Part shown: positions 45,053 through 54,266 of the stretch, piece after piece
Numbering within the stretch: position 1 is the first letter of the stretch
Layout of the letters: every line of letters starts with the position of its first letter
Assembly (NCBI GenBank): GCA_017410605.1
Contig: JAFQQN010000002.1
Coordinates: 1-64,000, forward strand
Source: Clostridia bacterium
GTDB taxonomy: Bacteria; Bacillota; Clostridia; Oscillospirales; Acutalibacteraceae
Length of the DNA: 64,000 nucleotides
Reading direction: 5' to 3'
Notes under the pieces: model-generated
The model's database searches: none
What the model was told of the DNA's origin: nothing
The model's input: the letters and a program-made list of their open reading frames with translations, nothing else
Made by a program: the position numbers and the translations under genes

Positions 45053-46444
45053 ATGAAAATTGTTGTTTGTATAAGACAGGGACTTGACGGAGAGATTAAC
45101 CCTTTTGATGCTTGTGCTTATGAGACGGCGCTAAATATCCCCGGTGCCGAGATTATATTACTTAGTATGGGACCTGACAGCGTTAAAAATTTTCTGTTGC
45201 CTCTTACTAGGTTAGGTGCTACTAAGGCTGTTTTACTCTCAAGCAAGGCTTTTGCCGGTGCTGATACCCTTGCAACTGCCTATACACTTTCAAGGGCAAT
45301 TGAACGCTTAAAGCCGGACCTTATTTTTTGCGGAAGACAAACTCTGGTAGGCGATACCGCACAGGTTGGCCCAATGCTTTCGGTATATGCTAATACTAAC
45401 CTTATAACCAATGTAATGTCGGTTGATGAGGTTTCTGATGAAATTGTTTGCACTACCCGAACAATGGGAGTTCAGTCGGCTAAGCTACCTGCACTTATTA
45501 CGGTTGAAAGAATTAACACACTTCGCCGTCCCAGTATTCGCTCAAAAGTAGGTTCGGTCGAGGTTTGGTCGGCTGAGGATATTGGCGCAGATGCTACAAA
45601 GTGTGGTCTTGCAGGTTCACCCACAAGGGTGCTTAAAACATATGAAAACACTTCAGGTAAAAGGAAATGTAGGTTTATTTCTCTTGAAGAGTTAAAAGAA
45701 ACTGTTTCGGCCTCTCTTGAAAAAGAAAGTCAAAAGGTTGCAGTTCAAACAGAAAATACCCACCGTCTTTCAAAGGTTGTTATAATGGGGGAGGCTCCCC
45801 GTATATTTGCTCAGCAGATTAGTGACGATATAACTGTTTTGCCACTCACAAATGAGGAAGATATTGTTTTAAGACTTAAAGAGCTTGAACCTAATGCAGT
45901 TCTTTGGGCAAGTGATTCAAAAAGTAAGGAACTAGCCGCAAGGGTCAGCGCAATAATGAACCTGGGCCTTTGCGCCGACTGTACAGCTCTTGAGACCGAT
46001 GGAGAGCAAATGATAATGTATCGTCCTGCACTGTCGGGAAGTATAATTGCTAAAATAATTAGCCTTACCAAACCGGCAATGGCAACGGTGAGAACCGAAA
46101 GCAATAATATTAAAGATGTTGTTGTTGCTATGGGATATGGTGCAAAAGATAGCCTTAATGCTGTCAAAACCCTTGCAAAAAAACTCAATGCAATGACTGT
46201 TGCAACGCGTAAAATGGTTGATAATGGTTATCTGCCTTATGATATGCAGGTTGGTCTTACAGGAAAAACCGTTAGCCCACCGGTATATATTACCGTTGGA
46301 GTTTCGGGAGCTGTTCATCATATTGTTGGTATGGAAAGGTCGGGTACAGTTATAGCAATTAACCCCGATAAGGACGCACCAATTTTTGATTACGCCGATT
46401 ATGGTATTTTGGCAACTGCCGAAGAATTAGATAAACTTTTATAA
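45053..46444 (+). CDS. Single-chain electron transfer flavoprotein, EtfB-EtfA fusion
   Basis: One 463-residue chain holds both ETF subunits. Residues 1-205 are EtfB-like (MKIVVCIRQG, AGADTLATAYTLSRAI, FCGRQTLVGDTAQVGP). After a linker, residues about 235-340 match EtfA domain I (GLCADCTALE, MYRPALSGSI, MATVR), and 350-463 match EtfA domain II with the FAD motifs QVGLTGKTVSP near 399 and GVSGAVHHIVGM near 418. Separate subunits total about 580, so the fusion is compact. It should receive electrons from the FAD dehydrogenase and Fe-S protein of the same operon. Whether it bifurcates with NAD and ferredoxin is open. Confidence 0.87.
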   Translation: MKIVVCIRQGLDGEINPFDACAYETALNIPGAEIILLSMGPDSVKNFLLPLTRLGATKAVLLSSKAFAGADTLATAYTLSRAIERLKPDLIFCGRQTLVGDTAQVGPMLSVYANTNLITNVMSVDEVSDEIVCTTRTMGVQSAKLPALITVERINTLRRPSIRSKVGSVEVWSAEDIGADATKCGLAGSPTRVLKTYENTSGKRKCRFISLEELKETVSASLEKESQKVAVQTENTHRLSKVVIMGEAPRIFAQQISDDITVLPLTNEEDIVLRLKELEPNAVLWASDSKSKELAARVSAIMNLGLCADCTALETDGEQMIMYRPALSGSIIAKIISLTKPAMATVRTESNNIKDVVVAMGYGAKDSLNAVKTLAKKLNAMTVATRKMVDNGYLPYDMQVGLTGKTVSPPVYITVGVSGAVHHIVGMERSGTVIAINPDKDAPIFDYADYGILATAEELDKLL

Positions 46445-46446
46445 AT

Positions 46447-46487
46447 AAAGAGCCGTCTTGTAGTAATTCTACAAAGACGGCTCTTTT
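46447..46487. terminator. Bidirectional terminator ending the sugar-oxidation operon
   Basis: AAAGAGCCGTCTTGTAG (46447-46463) pairs with CTACAAAGACGGCTCTTT (46469-46486) with one bulge; it overlaps the end of the minus-strand methyltransferase gene. Confidence 0.88.
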
Positions 46488-47275
46488 TCATATTCGGTTA
46501 TAATAAATTCAAGGCTAGTGGTTAGTGAACAAAGCTTTGTTAGTTTTTCTTGGTCTTCTGCCGATGTTTTGTAATAATAGGGTGTCATTTTAAAAAGGTT
46601 TATAATGTCTTCAGTATTATCTAATTTTATTTTGTATTTTACCTCATAGGTGTTTAAAACTTCAAATCCCTGTTTTTGAAGATTGGGCTTGGGGTTTGAA
46701 TAAGGCTTATCATATACGGCAGTTTTAAGTTCAAAGAGGTGGTTTTCCATTGGTGTTGCGGTTATTAAGCGCCCTTCTGTTTTTAAAACTCTTGAAAACT
46801 CACTGGGTGCATCGGGTGAAAAAATAGCAACAACCTTGTCAATTGAGTTGTTTTCTATGGGCAGAGAAGAAATACTAGCTACTGCAAATTCGCTGTTTTT
46901 ACAGCGAGAAGCGGCATATTTAATAGCATCCTTAGAAATATCAATACCTAAAACCTTGTTATTTTCACTAAATTTGGCTGTATAGTAGCCTTCGCCACAG
47001 CCCGAATCTAAAACCGTATATCCCTCGCCAATTATTTCGTTTATTTCATCTCTTAGTTTATCATAATATCCTTTTTCTAAAAAGCTTCGTCGTGCCATAA
47101 CCATAAGCTTGTCATCACCGTGGCGCTTCCCAGAACCGCCTTGTAACAGAAGATTAACATAACCTTGTTTGGCTTTGTCAAAGCTGTGCCCTTTAAAACA
47201 GCGGTAGGTATTATCTAATATAAAGAGCCGTGAACCGCATATAGGACAAATAAAGCTTGAATAATTTAAAATCAT
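46469..47275 (-). CDS. RlmA-type rRNA guanine methyltransferase
   Basis: A 268-residue SAM methyltransferase with the N-terminal zinc finger of RlmA (Cys10, Cys13, Cys26, His30 in CPICG..CFKGHSFD), followed by GYVNLLL and the class I SAM site VLDSGCGEGYY near residue 88. RlmA enzymes methylate N1 of a 23S rRNA guanine (G745 or G748), and some confer macrolide tolerance. Which one applies is not decided. Ends convergent with the ETF gene. Confidence 0.85.
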   Translation of the reverse strand: MILNYSSFICPICGSRLFILDNTYRCFKGHSFDKAKQGYVNLLLQGGSGKRHGDDKLMVMARRSFLEKGYYDKLRDEINEIIGEGYTVLDSGCGEGYYTAKFSENNKVLGIDISKDAIKYAASRCKNSEFAVASISSLPIENNSIDKVVAIFSPDAPSEFSRVLKTEGRLITATPMENHLFELKTAVYDKPYSNPKPNLQKQGFEVLNTYEVKYKIKLDNTEDIINLFKMTPYYYKTSAEDQEKLTKLCSLTTSLEFIITEYEKEPSL

Positions 47276-47311
47276 AATACCACTCGTTTATAATGACAGC
47301 TTCTACTTCTG

Positions 47312-48439
47312 TCACTCAATATTAATGCTGACGCCGTTTACCTCAACGCCCTCGTTAGCCCTAATCATAATATACCTAACACCGTTTATAACCTGGGTGG
47401 AAACTAGGTCTTTACGCTCAGGATTAACCTTAATTGTAACATCGGGGGTGTTAAGCTCAAATTTTTTAACATTTACCACCGAACTGGGTGTCAGTTCTGT
47501 ATTTTTGCCGAACTGTTCTTCAAACCTTTCTCCAAACTGTTCAACCTTATTGCTGTCTACTCCGCAATATTCTAAAACACCCTTAAGGGTTCTCTTTGAA
47601 AGGGTAAGAGGCTCTTCGTCTTTTGAGGCCTTATGCTCTTCAACCATTTCAGAAATTTGCTGGTGTACGGAGCGCAAAACCTCATAGTCACACTCATTGT
47701 CAAGGGTTTCTTTAAGACAGGACTCAAAGGTTTCCTTTTGCTCAGAGGCCGGCATAGGTGTAGGCGTATTAAATACACCCTCAATAAATTCTGTGTGAAT
47801 GTTAGCAATATCCTTTGTGTAGTAAAGTGCATTATAAATATTTGCAGTGCGGTTATCAAAGGTGGGAAACATAAAGCCAATTTCGGGGTTGGAAAGCATT
47901 GAGTGGGCGGCAATACTGCGGAAGGAATGTTCGTCTTTATTGAAATAAAGCCCGGCCGAAAGTGGTTTAACAGGACAAACGGCGCAAATAAAATATGAAA
48001 AAAGCTCAGCAGAATCCTCTTCCTTTTCGCCGTCGGTGGAATATGTAAATACATCATATCTATCACTGGCAAGTAAAACTGCAAAATTTCCGTCAAGCTT
48101 TATGCTTTCGATGATTTTTTTGTAAAATCTGTTTACCGACTCTTCATCTCTTAAAGAACTATCCCTGAGGGCCATTAGCAGTGAGTGTTCTTCGCTGTTT
48201 GCAACCTGTTCGTTAGAAAATGCTATGTCTAAAAGGTTTGTGCCAAGACCACCGGAAAGAGATTTTTTCATAACACTTAAAAGCTTTTCGGTTTCTTCCA
48301 TATTACAGGTTGCCATTGGTTGGTTAAAAGTGGCGATTATTTCTTTATTAACATTTACAAGACAGCCGTGTATACTTAAAATGCTGTTTTTCTCCGGTCT
48401 GAAACGGCGTTTAATTTCTCTTAACTCTTTTTCGTTCAT
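47312..48439 (-). CDS. DUF4317 family protein
   Basis: A 375-residue soluble protein of the uncharacterised DUF4317 family, widespread in Clostridia. It opens with MNEKELREIKRRFRPEKNSI and its second half is acidic with a predicted coiled segment (about 240-300). No catalytic motif is evident and neighbours give no function. It lies 36 bases upstream of the rlmA-type gene on the same strand, so the two may be co-transcribed. Confidence 0.8.
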   Translation of the reverse strand: MNEKELREIKRRFRPEKNSILSIHGCLVNVNKEIIATFNQPMATCNMEETEKLLSVMKKSLSGGLGTNLLDIAFSNEQVANSEEHSLLMALRDSSLRDEESVNRFYKKIIESIKLDGNFAVLLASDRYDVFTYSTDGEKEEDSAELFSYFICAVCPVKPLSAGLYFNKDEHSFRSIAAHSMLSNPEIGFMFPTFDNRTANIYNALYYTKDIANIHTEFIEGVFNTPTPMPASEQKETFESCLKETLDNECDYEVLRSVHQQISEMVEEHKASKDEEPLTLSKRTLKGVLEYCGVDSNKVEQFGERFEEQFGKNTELTPSSVVNVKKFELNTPDVTIKVNPERKDLVSTQVINGVRYIMIRANEGVEVNGVSINIE

Positions 48440-48571
48440 AAAATACTACTCCTTTAAAAAATCACAAGTCGATTATATCATTTTTAAGACAAATAAATCA
48501 AGGCTTAATAGAATTAGTTTCGAAAAAAATAAATAATTAGTGTTTTTTATAAAAAACAGTTGTTATCTTTA

Positions 48572-48600
48572 TTGTTATATATTAGTAAATAAGCTATAAT
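48572..48600 (+). promoter_or_regulatory. Promoter of the glycoside hydrolase genes
   Basis: TTGTTA (48572-48577), 17-base spacer, TATAAT (48595-48600), 34 bases before the ATG at 48635 with ribosome site gaggtg. Confidence 0.65.
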
Positions 48601-48634
48601 TACTGTGAAAGTTAATAACTATTGAGGTGTTTTT

Positions 48635-50134
48635 ATGAAGGTACAAAATTTAACAGTCAACAATAAAAAGGTTGTTAACTCTGCATTCAGAGGTATCAAT
48701 TTTGTGCATCAGCTTTTCAACTATATGCAAGATACCGAAGGCAGAGAATATACCCCCGAAATGGTTAAGCGTGAGCTTGAAATGATTAAAAAGCTTCGCG
48801 TTAAAGTTATTCGTAGCTTTTATGGTAGTAGCCTTAGCTGGAATGAAGAAAAGCAAGTACACGATTTTGAAACCCCCGCTATGCAAGCCTTTTACAAAAA
48901 CTGTAAAGATATGGAAGAACTTGGTGTAGAGGTTGGTATTACACCTTTGTGGTGTTTGAAAGGCCTTTCGGGTACCTGCAATTTACAATTTGTACAGAAT
49001 AATCGCCCTAGTCTTTATTTTCTTGGTGGCGGTGAATACGGCGGAGATTTAGAGAAAAACGGAAAAGCTTTAGAAAAATTTGTTGAAGAAAGCGTTTTGG
49101 CCTTTGAAAGACACAATATTACTAATATTAAATATCTTTTCTGCTTTACCGAATGTAATAACACCTTTATGCCTTTAACCGATAAGAGTTTTGGTAATTT
49201 CCTCAAAAGAAGAGATTATGAGCGGCTTTATCCTATTTACGACCGTTACATAACTGCCGTTGATCAGGGTCTTAAAAATGCAGGGCTTAGAGATAAATAT
49301 AAAATTGTTGGCCCTTGCGATAACTGGCGTGCCGATGACGGAAGCGAAGATGACGGTTCACGTCTGGTTGAATATACCTTAAAGCACCTTGCTGATAAGG
49401 TTGATATTATTGGTTCTCACCGCGGCTATGACAGATGTAAAGAATTTACAGACGACTTATATTACACAACTCCTTTTGAAAAGCTTGGCGGAGTTATGCA
49501 AAGGGCTGTTGATGAGGGCAAAGAATTTTGGATTGACGAATATAACGCCGCCATTTTCGCATGGAAAGCCCCCGAAAAGAAACTTGCTAATGCCAATCCT
49601 TACAAGGGTCTTGCCCTTGGTGCGCTTACAAACTCTATTTTAAATATGAAAGGCGTTTCTAACGTTCTGCTTTGGACCCTTTCTGACCAACAATGGCCTT
49701 GTTCTCACGCGGGTGGTGAATTTGAGGACGGTGTTCATAAGTGTGGTTATTACCCTTGTCTTTTAAAAGAAGATAAGCCCTTCCCAGCTTGGTATGCTGC
49801 AGCAATTATTTCACGCTATATTGGTAATGGCGAGGTTTATGAGTGTGAGATTGGTAATTCTCTTTATGTTTCGGCTATTAAAAGGGAAGACGGCGAAACC
49901 TCTGTTATTGTTACCAACTATAATGCCGAGGAAACAGATTTTAACATAAACTTCGCTGATGCATTTGATGGTAAAGATTTTTACCGCTATCATTATAATC
50001 CTGAAACCGTGGTTCCAACCAATGAAGATAAAATACCTGACCACGATAAGGTTTTTGAGAATGTGTCAGACATAATTGCTGATACATTACCGGGCTATTC
50101 ATTTGCAATATACACCACAGAAAAGCCGGAATAA
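48635..50134 (+). CDS. Cytoplasmic GH39/GH5-like glycoside hydrolase (clan A type)
   Basis: A 499-residue TIM-barrel hydrolase without signal peptide. The acid/base is likely Glu173 in LFCFTECNNTF (the usual NE reads TE, an unusual variant) and the nucleophile Glu302 in FWIDEYNAAI. The C-terminal 110 residues form a beta domain. I cannot assign a specific CAZy family; GH39 or a GH5-like unclassified group is most plausible. Being intracellular it acts on an imported oligosaccharide or glycoside. First of three consecutive hydrolase genes. Confidence 0.72.
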   Translation: MKVQNLTVNNKKVVNSAFRGINFVHQLFNYMQDTEGREYTPEMVKRELEMIKKLRVKVIRSFYGSSLSWNEEKQVHDFETPAMQAFYKNCKDMEELGVEVGITPLWCLKGLSGTCNLQFVQNNRPSLYFLGGGEYGGDLEKNGKALEKFVEESVLAFERHNITNIKYLFCFTECNNTFMPLTDKSFGNFLKRRDYERLYPIYDRYITAVDQGLKNAGLRDKYKIVGPCDNWRADDGSEDDGSRLVEYTLKHLADKVDIIGSHRGYDRCKEFTDDLYYTTPFEKLGGVMQRAVDEGKEFWIDEYNAAIFAWKAPEKKLANANPYKGLALGALTNSILNMKGVSNVLLWTLSDQQWPCSHAGGEFEDGVHKCGYYPCLLKEDKPFPAWYAAAIISRYIGNGEVYECEIGNSLYVSAIKREDGETSVIVTNYNAEETDFNINFADAFDGKDFYRYHYNPETVVPTNEDKIPDHDKVFENVSDIIADTLPGYSFAIYTTEKPE

Positions 50135-50187
50135 ATTAATTAAATTATTCTAAGGCAGTTTTACTCCTATTCTGTCTTATGAATATA

Positions 50188-50221
50188 GTCCTAACCAATA
50201 CCGAAAGGTGTCGGTTAGGAC
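50188..50221 (+). other. Strong intergenic hairpin with GAAA tetraloop
   Basis: Two 15-base arms (50188-50202 and 50207-50221) around GAAA pair at 14 of 15 positions. There is no T-run after it and it lies 28 bases before the next ATG, so it is not a simple terminator. It may block ribosome or exonuclease movement, or act as a processing signal. Confidence 0.65.
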
Positions 50222-50248
50222 GCAACTTTAAGTATTGGAGAGAAATTT

Positions 50249-51637
50249 ATGAAGAATCTAGGAAAAATAAAATTACTTACCTCTAACGAAATTAAAGACA
50301 ATTTTGTATCAATTGGTTTTGAATGTGCCGACAGAGGTTTATTTAAGGTTGAAAAATGCCTTGAGCCTATAGGAAAATCCGGTGCTAAGCACACAAGACT
50401 TTCCAGTGGTTGGGCAAAAACAGAAAAGGAACCAGGAGTTTTCGATTTTACCTGGCTTGATGAAATTGTAGATACTATGCTCAAAAACGGCATTCAGCCT
50501 TGGTTTAATGTTGTTTATGGCAACCCCATTTATATGCCCGACGCACCTAATGAAACCGCCGCGGGTTGTACACCTTGGCGCTATGGCGAAGAGGTTATAG
50601 AAAAATGGCTTAGATATGCCGAAAAATTGGCCGAGCATTATAAGGGTAGAGTTACCCATTTTGAAATTTGGAACGAGGCTAATTCGGGACTTTTTTGGCA
50701 CCCCGGTGATGGCCCCGATATGTTAGAATATGCCGATATGATTCAGCGCACAGGTAAGGCAATAAGAAACATTAACCCCGATGCAGTAATTGGTTGCGGT
50801 CTTGATGGACGCGGTTTTTACAGCGATGAGTGGTATAAGGTTCTTATTCCTGCTTTGAAGCCCGGTGATATTGATTTTTATTGTATACATTTCTATACCA
50901 CAACCCCCGAATGGACCTATTTCCCGGGAATTAAAAGGCTTAGAAATCTTTTAGATGAATGTGGCCATACTAATACTGTTATTTGGCAGGGTGAAAGCGG
51001 CTTCCCCTCATGGTTCCCCGAGTCATTAGACCATAGTATGCAGCCTAAGAGTCAGAGCAACGAGCATAGACAGTGTGTGGGTCACCTTAGAAGATTTTTG
51101 TTAGATAAGGCTTCGGGATGTGAAATTTGTTCAATCTTCCACGCTACCGATTTGTGGGAAAAGACTTATAAGCTTCCCGGTCTTAACAATCCCAAGGGCG
51201 CCGCACACGGTATTTTAAACGGCCTCACATATACTCCTAAAAAATCTTTTGAAACCTTTAATCGTGTTGCAACCGTTTTAAGCGAAGATTTTGTTTGTAT
51301 TAGCCACTCTACACCGGTTAATGAGGTTGAGCGTTATGCTCCTGCCACCGAAGCAGTTCGCTTTGTATTTAAGAGAAACGGTGAGCCGGTTTATGCTTAT
51401 TATCTTCCTACCGATATTGAAGAAGAGGTTCCTGCAACCGATGGTTATACCTTTGTTGTAGATTCTGCAAACGGTGAGCAGTTTATTGAAAACCCTGTTC
51501 TTATTGATATGCTTGACGGTGATGTTTACGAGCTTACCGATGTTACCGTTGATGGTACAAAACAGATGTTTGGTAATCTTCCTTTAGCCGAGCACCCTTA
51601 TATTATCTGTGACAAGAAAATTTACGAGATTATATAG
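50249..51637 (+). CDS. GH39-like glycoside hydrolase (beta-xylosidase type)
   Basis: A 462-residue intracellular barrel hydrolase. The acid/base Glu143 is in FEIWNEANSGLF, the nucleophile Glu249 in IWQGESGFPSW, both clear GH39/clan A motifs. The aromatic-rich WFNVVYGNPIYMP loop may shape the sugar site. GH39 members include beta-xylosidases and alpha-iduronidases; specificity is unknown. It shares the message with the neighbouring hydrolases or is separately read after the hairpin at 50188. Confidence 0.8.
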   Translation: MKNLGKIKLLTSNEIKDNFVSIGFECADRGLFKVEKCLEPIGKSGAKHTRLSSGWAKTEKEPGVFDFTWLDEIVDTMLKNGIQPWFNVVYGNPIYMPDAPNETAAGCTPWRYGEEVIEKWLRYAEKLAEHYKGRVTHFEIWNEANSGLFWHPGDGPDMLEYADMIQRTGKAIRNINPDAVIGCGLDGRGFYSDEWYKVLIPALKPGDIDFYCIHFYTTTPEWTYFPGIKRLRNLLDECGHTNTVIWQGESGFPSWFPESLDHSMQPKSQSNEHRQCVGHLRRFLLDKASGCEICSIFHATDLWEKTYKLPGLNNPKGAAHGILNGLTYTPKKSFETFNRVATVLSEDFVCISHSTPVNEVERYAPATEAVRFVFKRNGEPVYAYYLPTDIEEEVPATDGYTFVVDSANGEQFIENPVLIDMLDGDVYELTDVTVDGTKQMFGNLPLAEHPYIICDKKIYEII

Positions 51638-51752
51638 TTCGTGAAATGATTGTTTTGTACAAAAAATGCGTAAATAAGGTATTGTTATAAACTACAGTTT
51701 TAATTACAATTTCTATAACACTAAAAGTCTGTTAATATAATGAGGTGTTGTT

Positions 51753-53888
51753 ATGAAGTACACATTCGATAAGCAAAATAGGTTTGACCTTTTAGAAGGT
51801 CACCTTAAAATGGGTGAGGGTAACCCTGATGGCGACTATATAGATGTTAATAATCTTTATGTTACCAAAAACGGTAAGCCTTTTTACCCTGTTATGGCAG
51901 AAATGCATTTTGCCCGTGTTGAGCCTGACCAGTGGGAAGACAGAATTTTGAAGATGAAGGCTTGTGGCATTAATGTTGTTTCTTCTTACCTTTTTTGGTT
52001 AAAATGTGAGCCTATTCAGGGTCAGTTTGATTTTACAGGTGAGAATGATGTTCGACGTTTTGTTGGCCTTTGTAAGAAGCACGGAATGTACTGTGCCCTT
52101 CGTATTGGCCCCTGGATTACAGCCGAAAGCCGCAATGGTGGTCTGCCCGAATGGCTTTATTTAAAGGGTATTCCCCTTCGTCAGAATAATGAAGAATACC
52201 TTTCCTATGTTTATGAGTGGTATAAGGCAGTTTACTCTCAGGTTGAAGAGTTTATGTACCGCAAGGGTGGCAATATAATTTTAATTCAGTTTGAGAATGA
52301 AATTACTAATCGCCCCGAATATTTGCAGAAGCTTAAAGATATGGCTTTAGAAATTGGCTTTACAGCACCTATTTATACTGCAACAGGTTGGAACTTGGCA
52401 GGCGGCGCACAGCTTCCCAAGGACGAAATGATTCCTATGTGGGGCGGTTATGCCGCTAAGCCTTGGACCGAGCATATTGATCCTATTCCTTTTTACGGCC
52501 ACTATAAGTTCACTCCTGCCAGAAACTCTACCGATATTGGTAACGACCAGATAACATCTGATGCTGAGGTTGTAAACCTCCCCGATGACCGTTACCCTTG
52601 TGCTTTCGCAGAGCTTGGCAACGGTATTCCCAACTCTAAGCACCGCCGACCTGTGATTACCGATATTGATAACTATTCATTTGTAATGGTTAAGCTTGGT
52701 TGCGGAAATAATATGCCGGGATATTATTTGTTTATCGGCGGTAAAAACAAGCTTGGTCCCGGTTACACCCTTAACTGGAATAATAATCTTGATAAAAACA
52801 GCAGAATTTACCCCATTTTGCATTATGATTTCCAGGCACCTGTTGATACATACGGCAACCTCAGAGGTTATTACCGCCTTTTAAGAATTATTAACCACTT
52901 TACAAATTCTTATGGTGAAGAGCTTGCACCTATGCAATCTGTTTACCAACCCGATAAGGTAGAAAAGGATGATGTTGTGAAGCTTCGCTACGCAATGCGT
53001 ACCGAGGGCGGTAAGGGTTATATCTTTGTTAATAACCATATTCATAATCTAAATAAACAGGCAGTTAAAGATGTTCAGTTTGAACTTGCCGATGGTACAG
53101 TTCTTCCTAAAACCCCTATTGATGTTAAAGAAGATGTTTGCTTCTTCATTCCATACAACATTAATTATGGAACCTTAAAGGCAGAATACGCTACGGTTCA
53201 GCCACTTCTTAAAAAAGACAATATGTATTTCTTTATGGAAATTGAGGGTGTTGACCCTGTTTATAAGTTTGAGGGTTACGATGAAATCAAGCCTACCGTT
53301 GGCAAAGACAACGGCTTTGAGCTTGACGGCAACAAAATTATTACCCTTTCTTTCGAAGAGGCTCAGTATTTACACCAGTTTGGTGACAGAATTATCATAG
53401 GTGATAAAACCGACCTTGTTTTAAACGGTGATGTACTTTCAGCTTGTAACTTTGGTGACTATGCTTATTATGAGCTTGAAGACGGCAAATTTGTTCGTTA
53501 TGAGAAAAAGGTTGCTACAAGCTTCCCCAAGGTTTCTTATGAAGAGGTTCAGTCTGCCCCTGTTGACCCAACATATTTCTATGAATTCCACCTTAAGCAT
53601 CATAAAGATGGTGGCAGAAGAAAACTTCATTTTTATAACATTAACCTTACCGAGGGAAGTGACGGTTATCTTAATATTCGTTACTACGGTGATGTAGCCC
53701 AGCTTTATCTTGACGGCAAAATTTATGATGACCACTTCTATAACGGTACTAATTGGTATGTTCCTGTTAAAGATTTGGTTGGCAAAAAAATTGTTCTTAT
53801 TATTGCCGAAGACTCTAAAGACCTCTATGTGGATATTCCTCTTAAAGAGCCTTACGGTATTATTGAAATGAAGATTTGCGATAGATAA
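51753..53888 (+). CDS. GH35-like beta-galactosidase family protein
   Basis: A 711-residue intracellular protein. The N-terminal barrel (1-380) has YPVMAEMHFARVEPDQW, GPWITAESRNGGLPEW and the acid/base Glu183 in ILIQFENEI, the GH35 signature. The nucleophile may be Glu287 in CAFAELGNGI, which departs from the usual motif. The rest is beta-rich (galactose-binding-like jelly rolls, to 711). GH35 enzymes usually cleave beta-galactosides; here the altered nucleophile context means the target may differ. Strong CGT/GGT/CTT codon bias suggests high expression. Followed by a strong terminator. Confidence 0.8.
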   Translation: MKYTFDKQNRFDLLEGHLKMGEGNPDGDYIDVNNLYVTKNGKPFYPVMAEMHFARVEPDQWEDRILKMKACGINVVSSYLFWLKCEPIQGQFDFTGENDVRRFVGLCKKHGMYCALRIGPWITAESRNGGLPEWLYLKGIPLRQNNEEYLSYVYEWYKAVYSQVEEFMYRKGGNIILIQFENEITNRPEYLQKLKDMALEIGFTAPIYTATGWNLAGGAQLPKDEMIPMWGGYAAKPWTEHIDPIPFYGHYKFTPARNSTDIGNDQITSDAEVVNLPDDRYPCAFAELGNGIPNSKHRRPVITDIDNYSFVMVKLGCGNNMPGYYLFIGGKNKLGPGYTLNWNNNLDKNSRIYPILHYDFQAPVDTYGNLRGYYRLLRIINHFTNSYGEELAPMQSVYQPDKVEKDDVVKLRYAMRTEGGKGYIFVNNHIHNLNKQAVKDVQFELADGTVLPKTPIDVKEDVCFFIPYNINYGTLKAEYATVQPLLKKDNMYFFMEIEGVDPVYKFEGYDEIKPTVGKDNGFELDGNKIITLSFEEAQYLHQFGDRIIIGDKTDLVLNGDVLSACNFGDYAYYELEDGKFVRYEKKVATSFPKVSYEEVQSAPVDPTYFYEFHLKHHKDGGRRKLHFYNINLTEGSDGYLNIRYYGDVAQLYLDGKIYDDHFYNGTNWYVPVKDLVGKKIVLIIAEDSKDLYVDIPLKEPYGIIEMKICDR

Positions 53889-53930
53889 ATATAAACGGTC
53901 TGCTTAAAGCTTAAAGCAGACCGTTTATAT
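53889..53930 (+). terminator. Terminator after the GH35-like gene
   Basis: ATATAAACGGTCTGCTT (53889-53905) pairs perfectly with AAGCAGACCGTTTATAT (53914-53930) around AAAGCTTA, one of the strongest stems in the window. Confidence 0.88.
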
Positions 53931-54035
53931 TATAAAATTGGCTGTTATATTATTTTTACAATAGCAAATTTGCGGTGTAATATACTGTGAAATAGAAAGA
54001 AAGCTTTAAAAAATAGAGGAAATTTAAAGAAAAAT

Positions 54036-54080
54036 AAAAAATCGGCAAATCCGCTTAATAACGCGAAATTGCCGATTTTT
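54036..54080 (-). terminator. Terminator of tRNA-Ala
   Basis: On the minus strand AATCGGCAA and TTGCCGATT (arms at 54069-54080 and 54036-54048) form a stem after the tRNA 3' end, followed by TTTTTTATTTTTC. Confidence 0.8.
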
Positions 54081-54082
54081 TC

Positions 54083-54158
<76 letters not shown>

Positions 54159-54266
54159 AAATTTTAAATTTACTCTTGTTTTACAACATTGAATATGTTA
54201 TCATAATATAGTTAAAAATGCAAGTGTTTTTTTAAAATTTCTTAAAATTTTTTTTAGAGGGACAAA

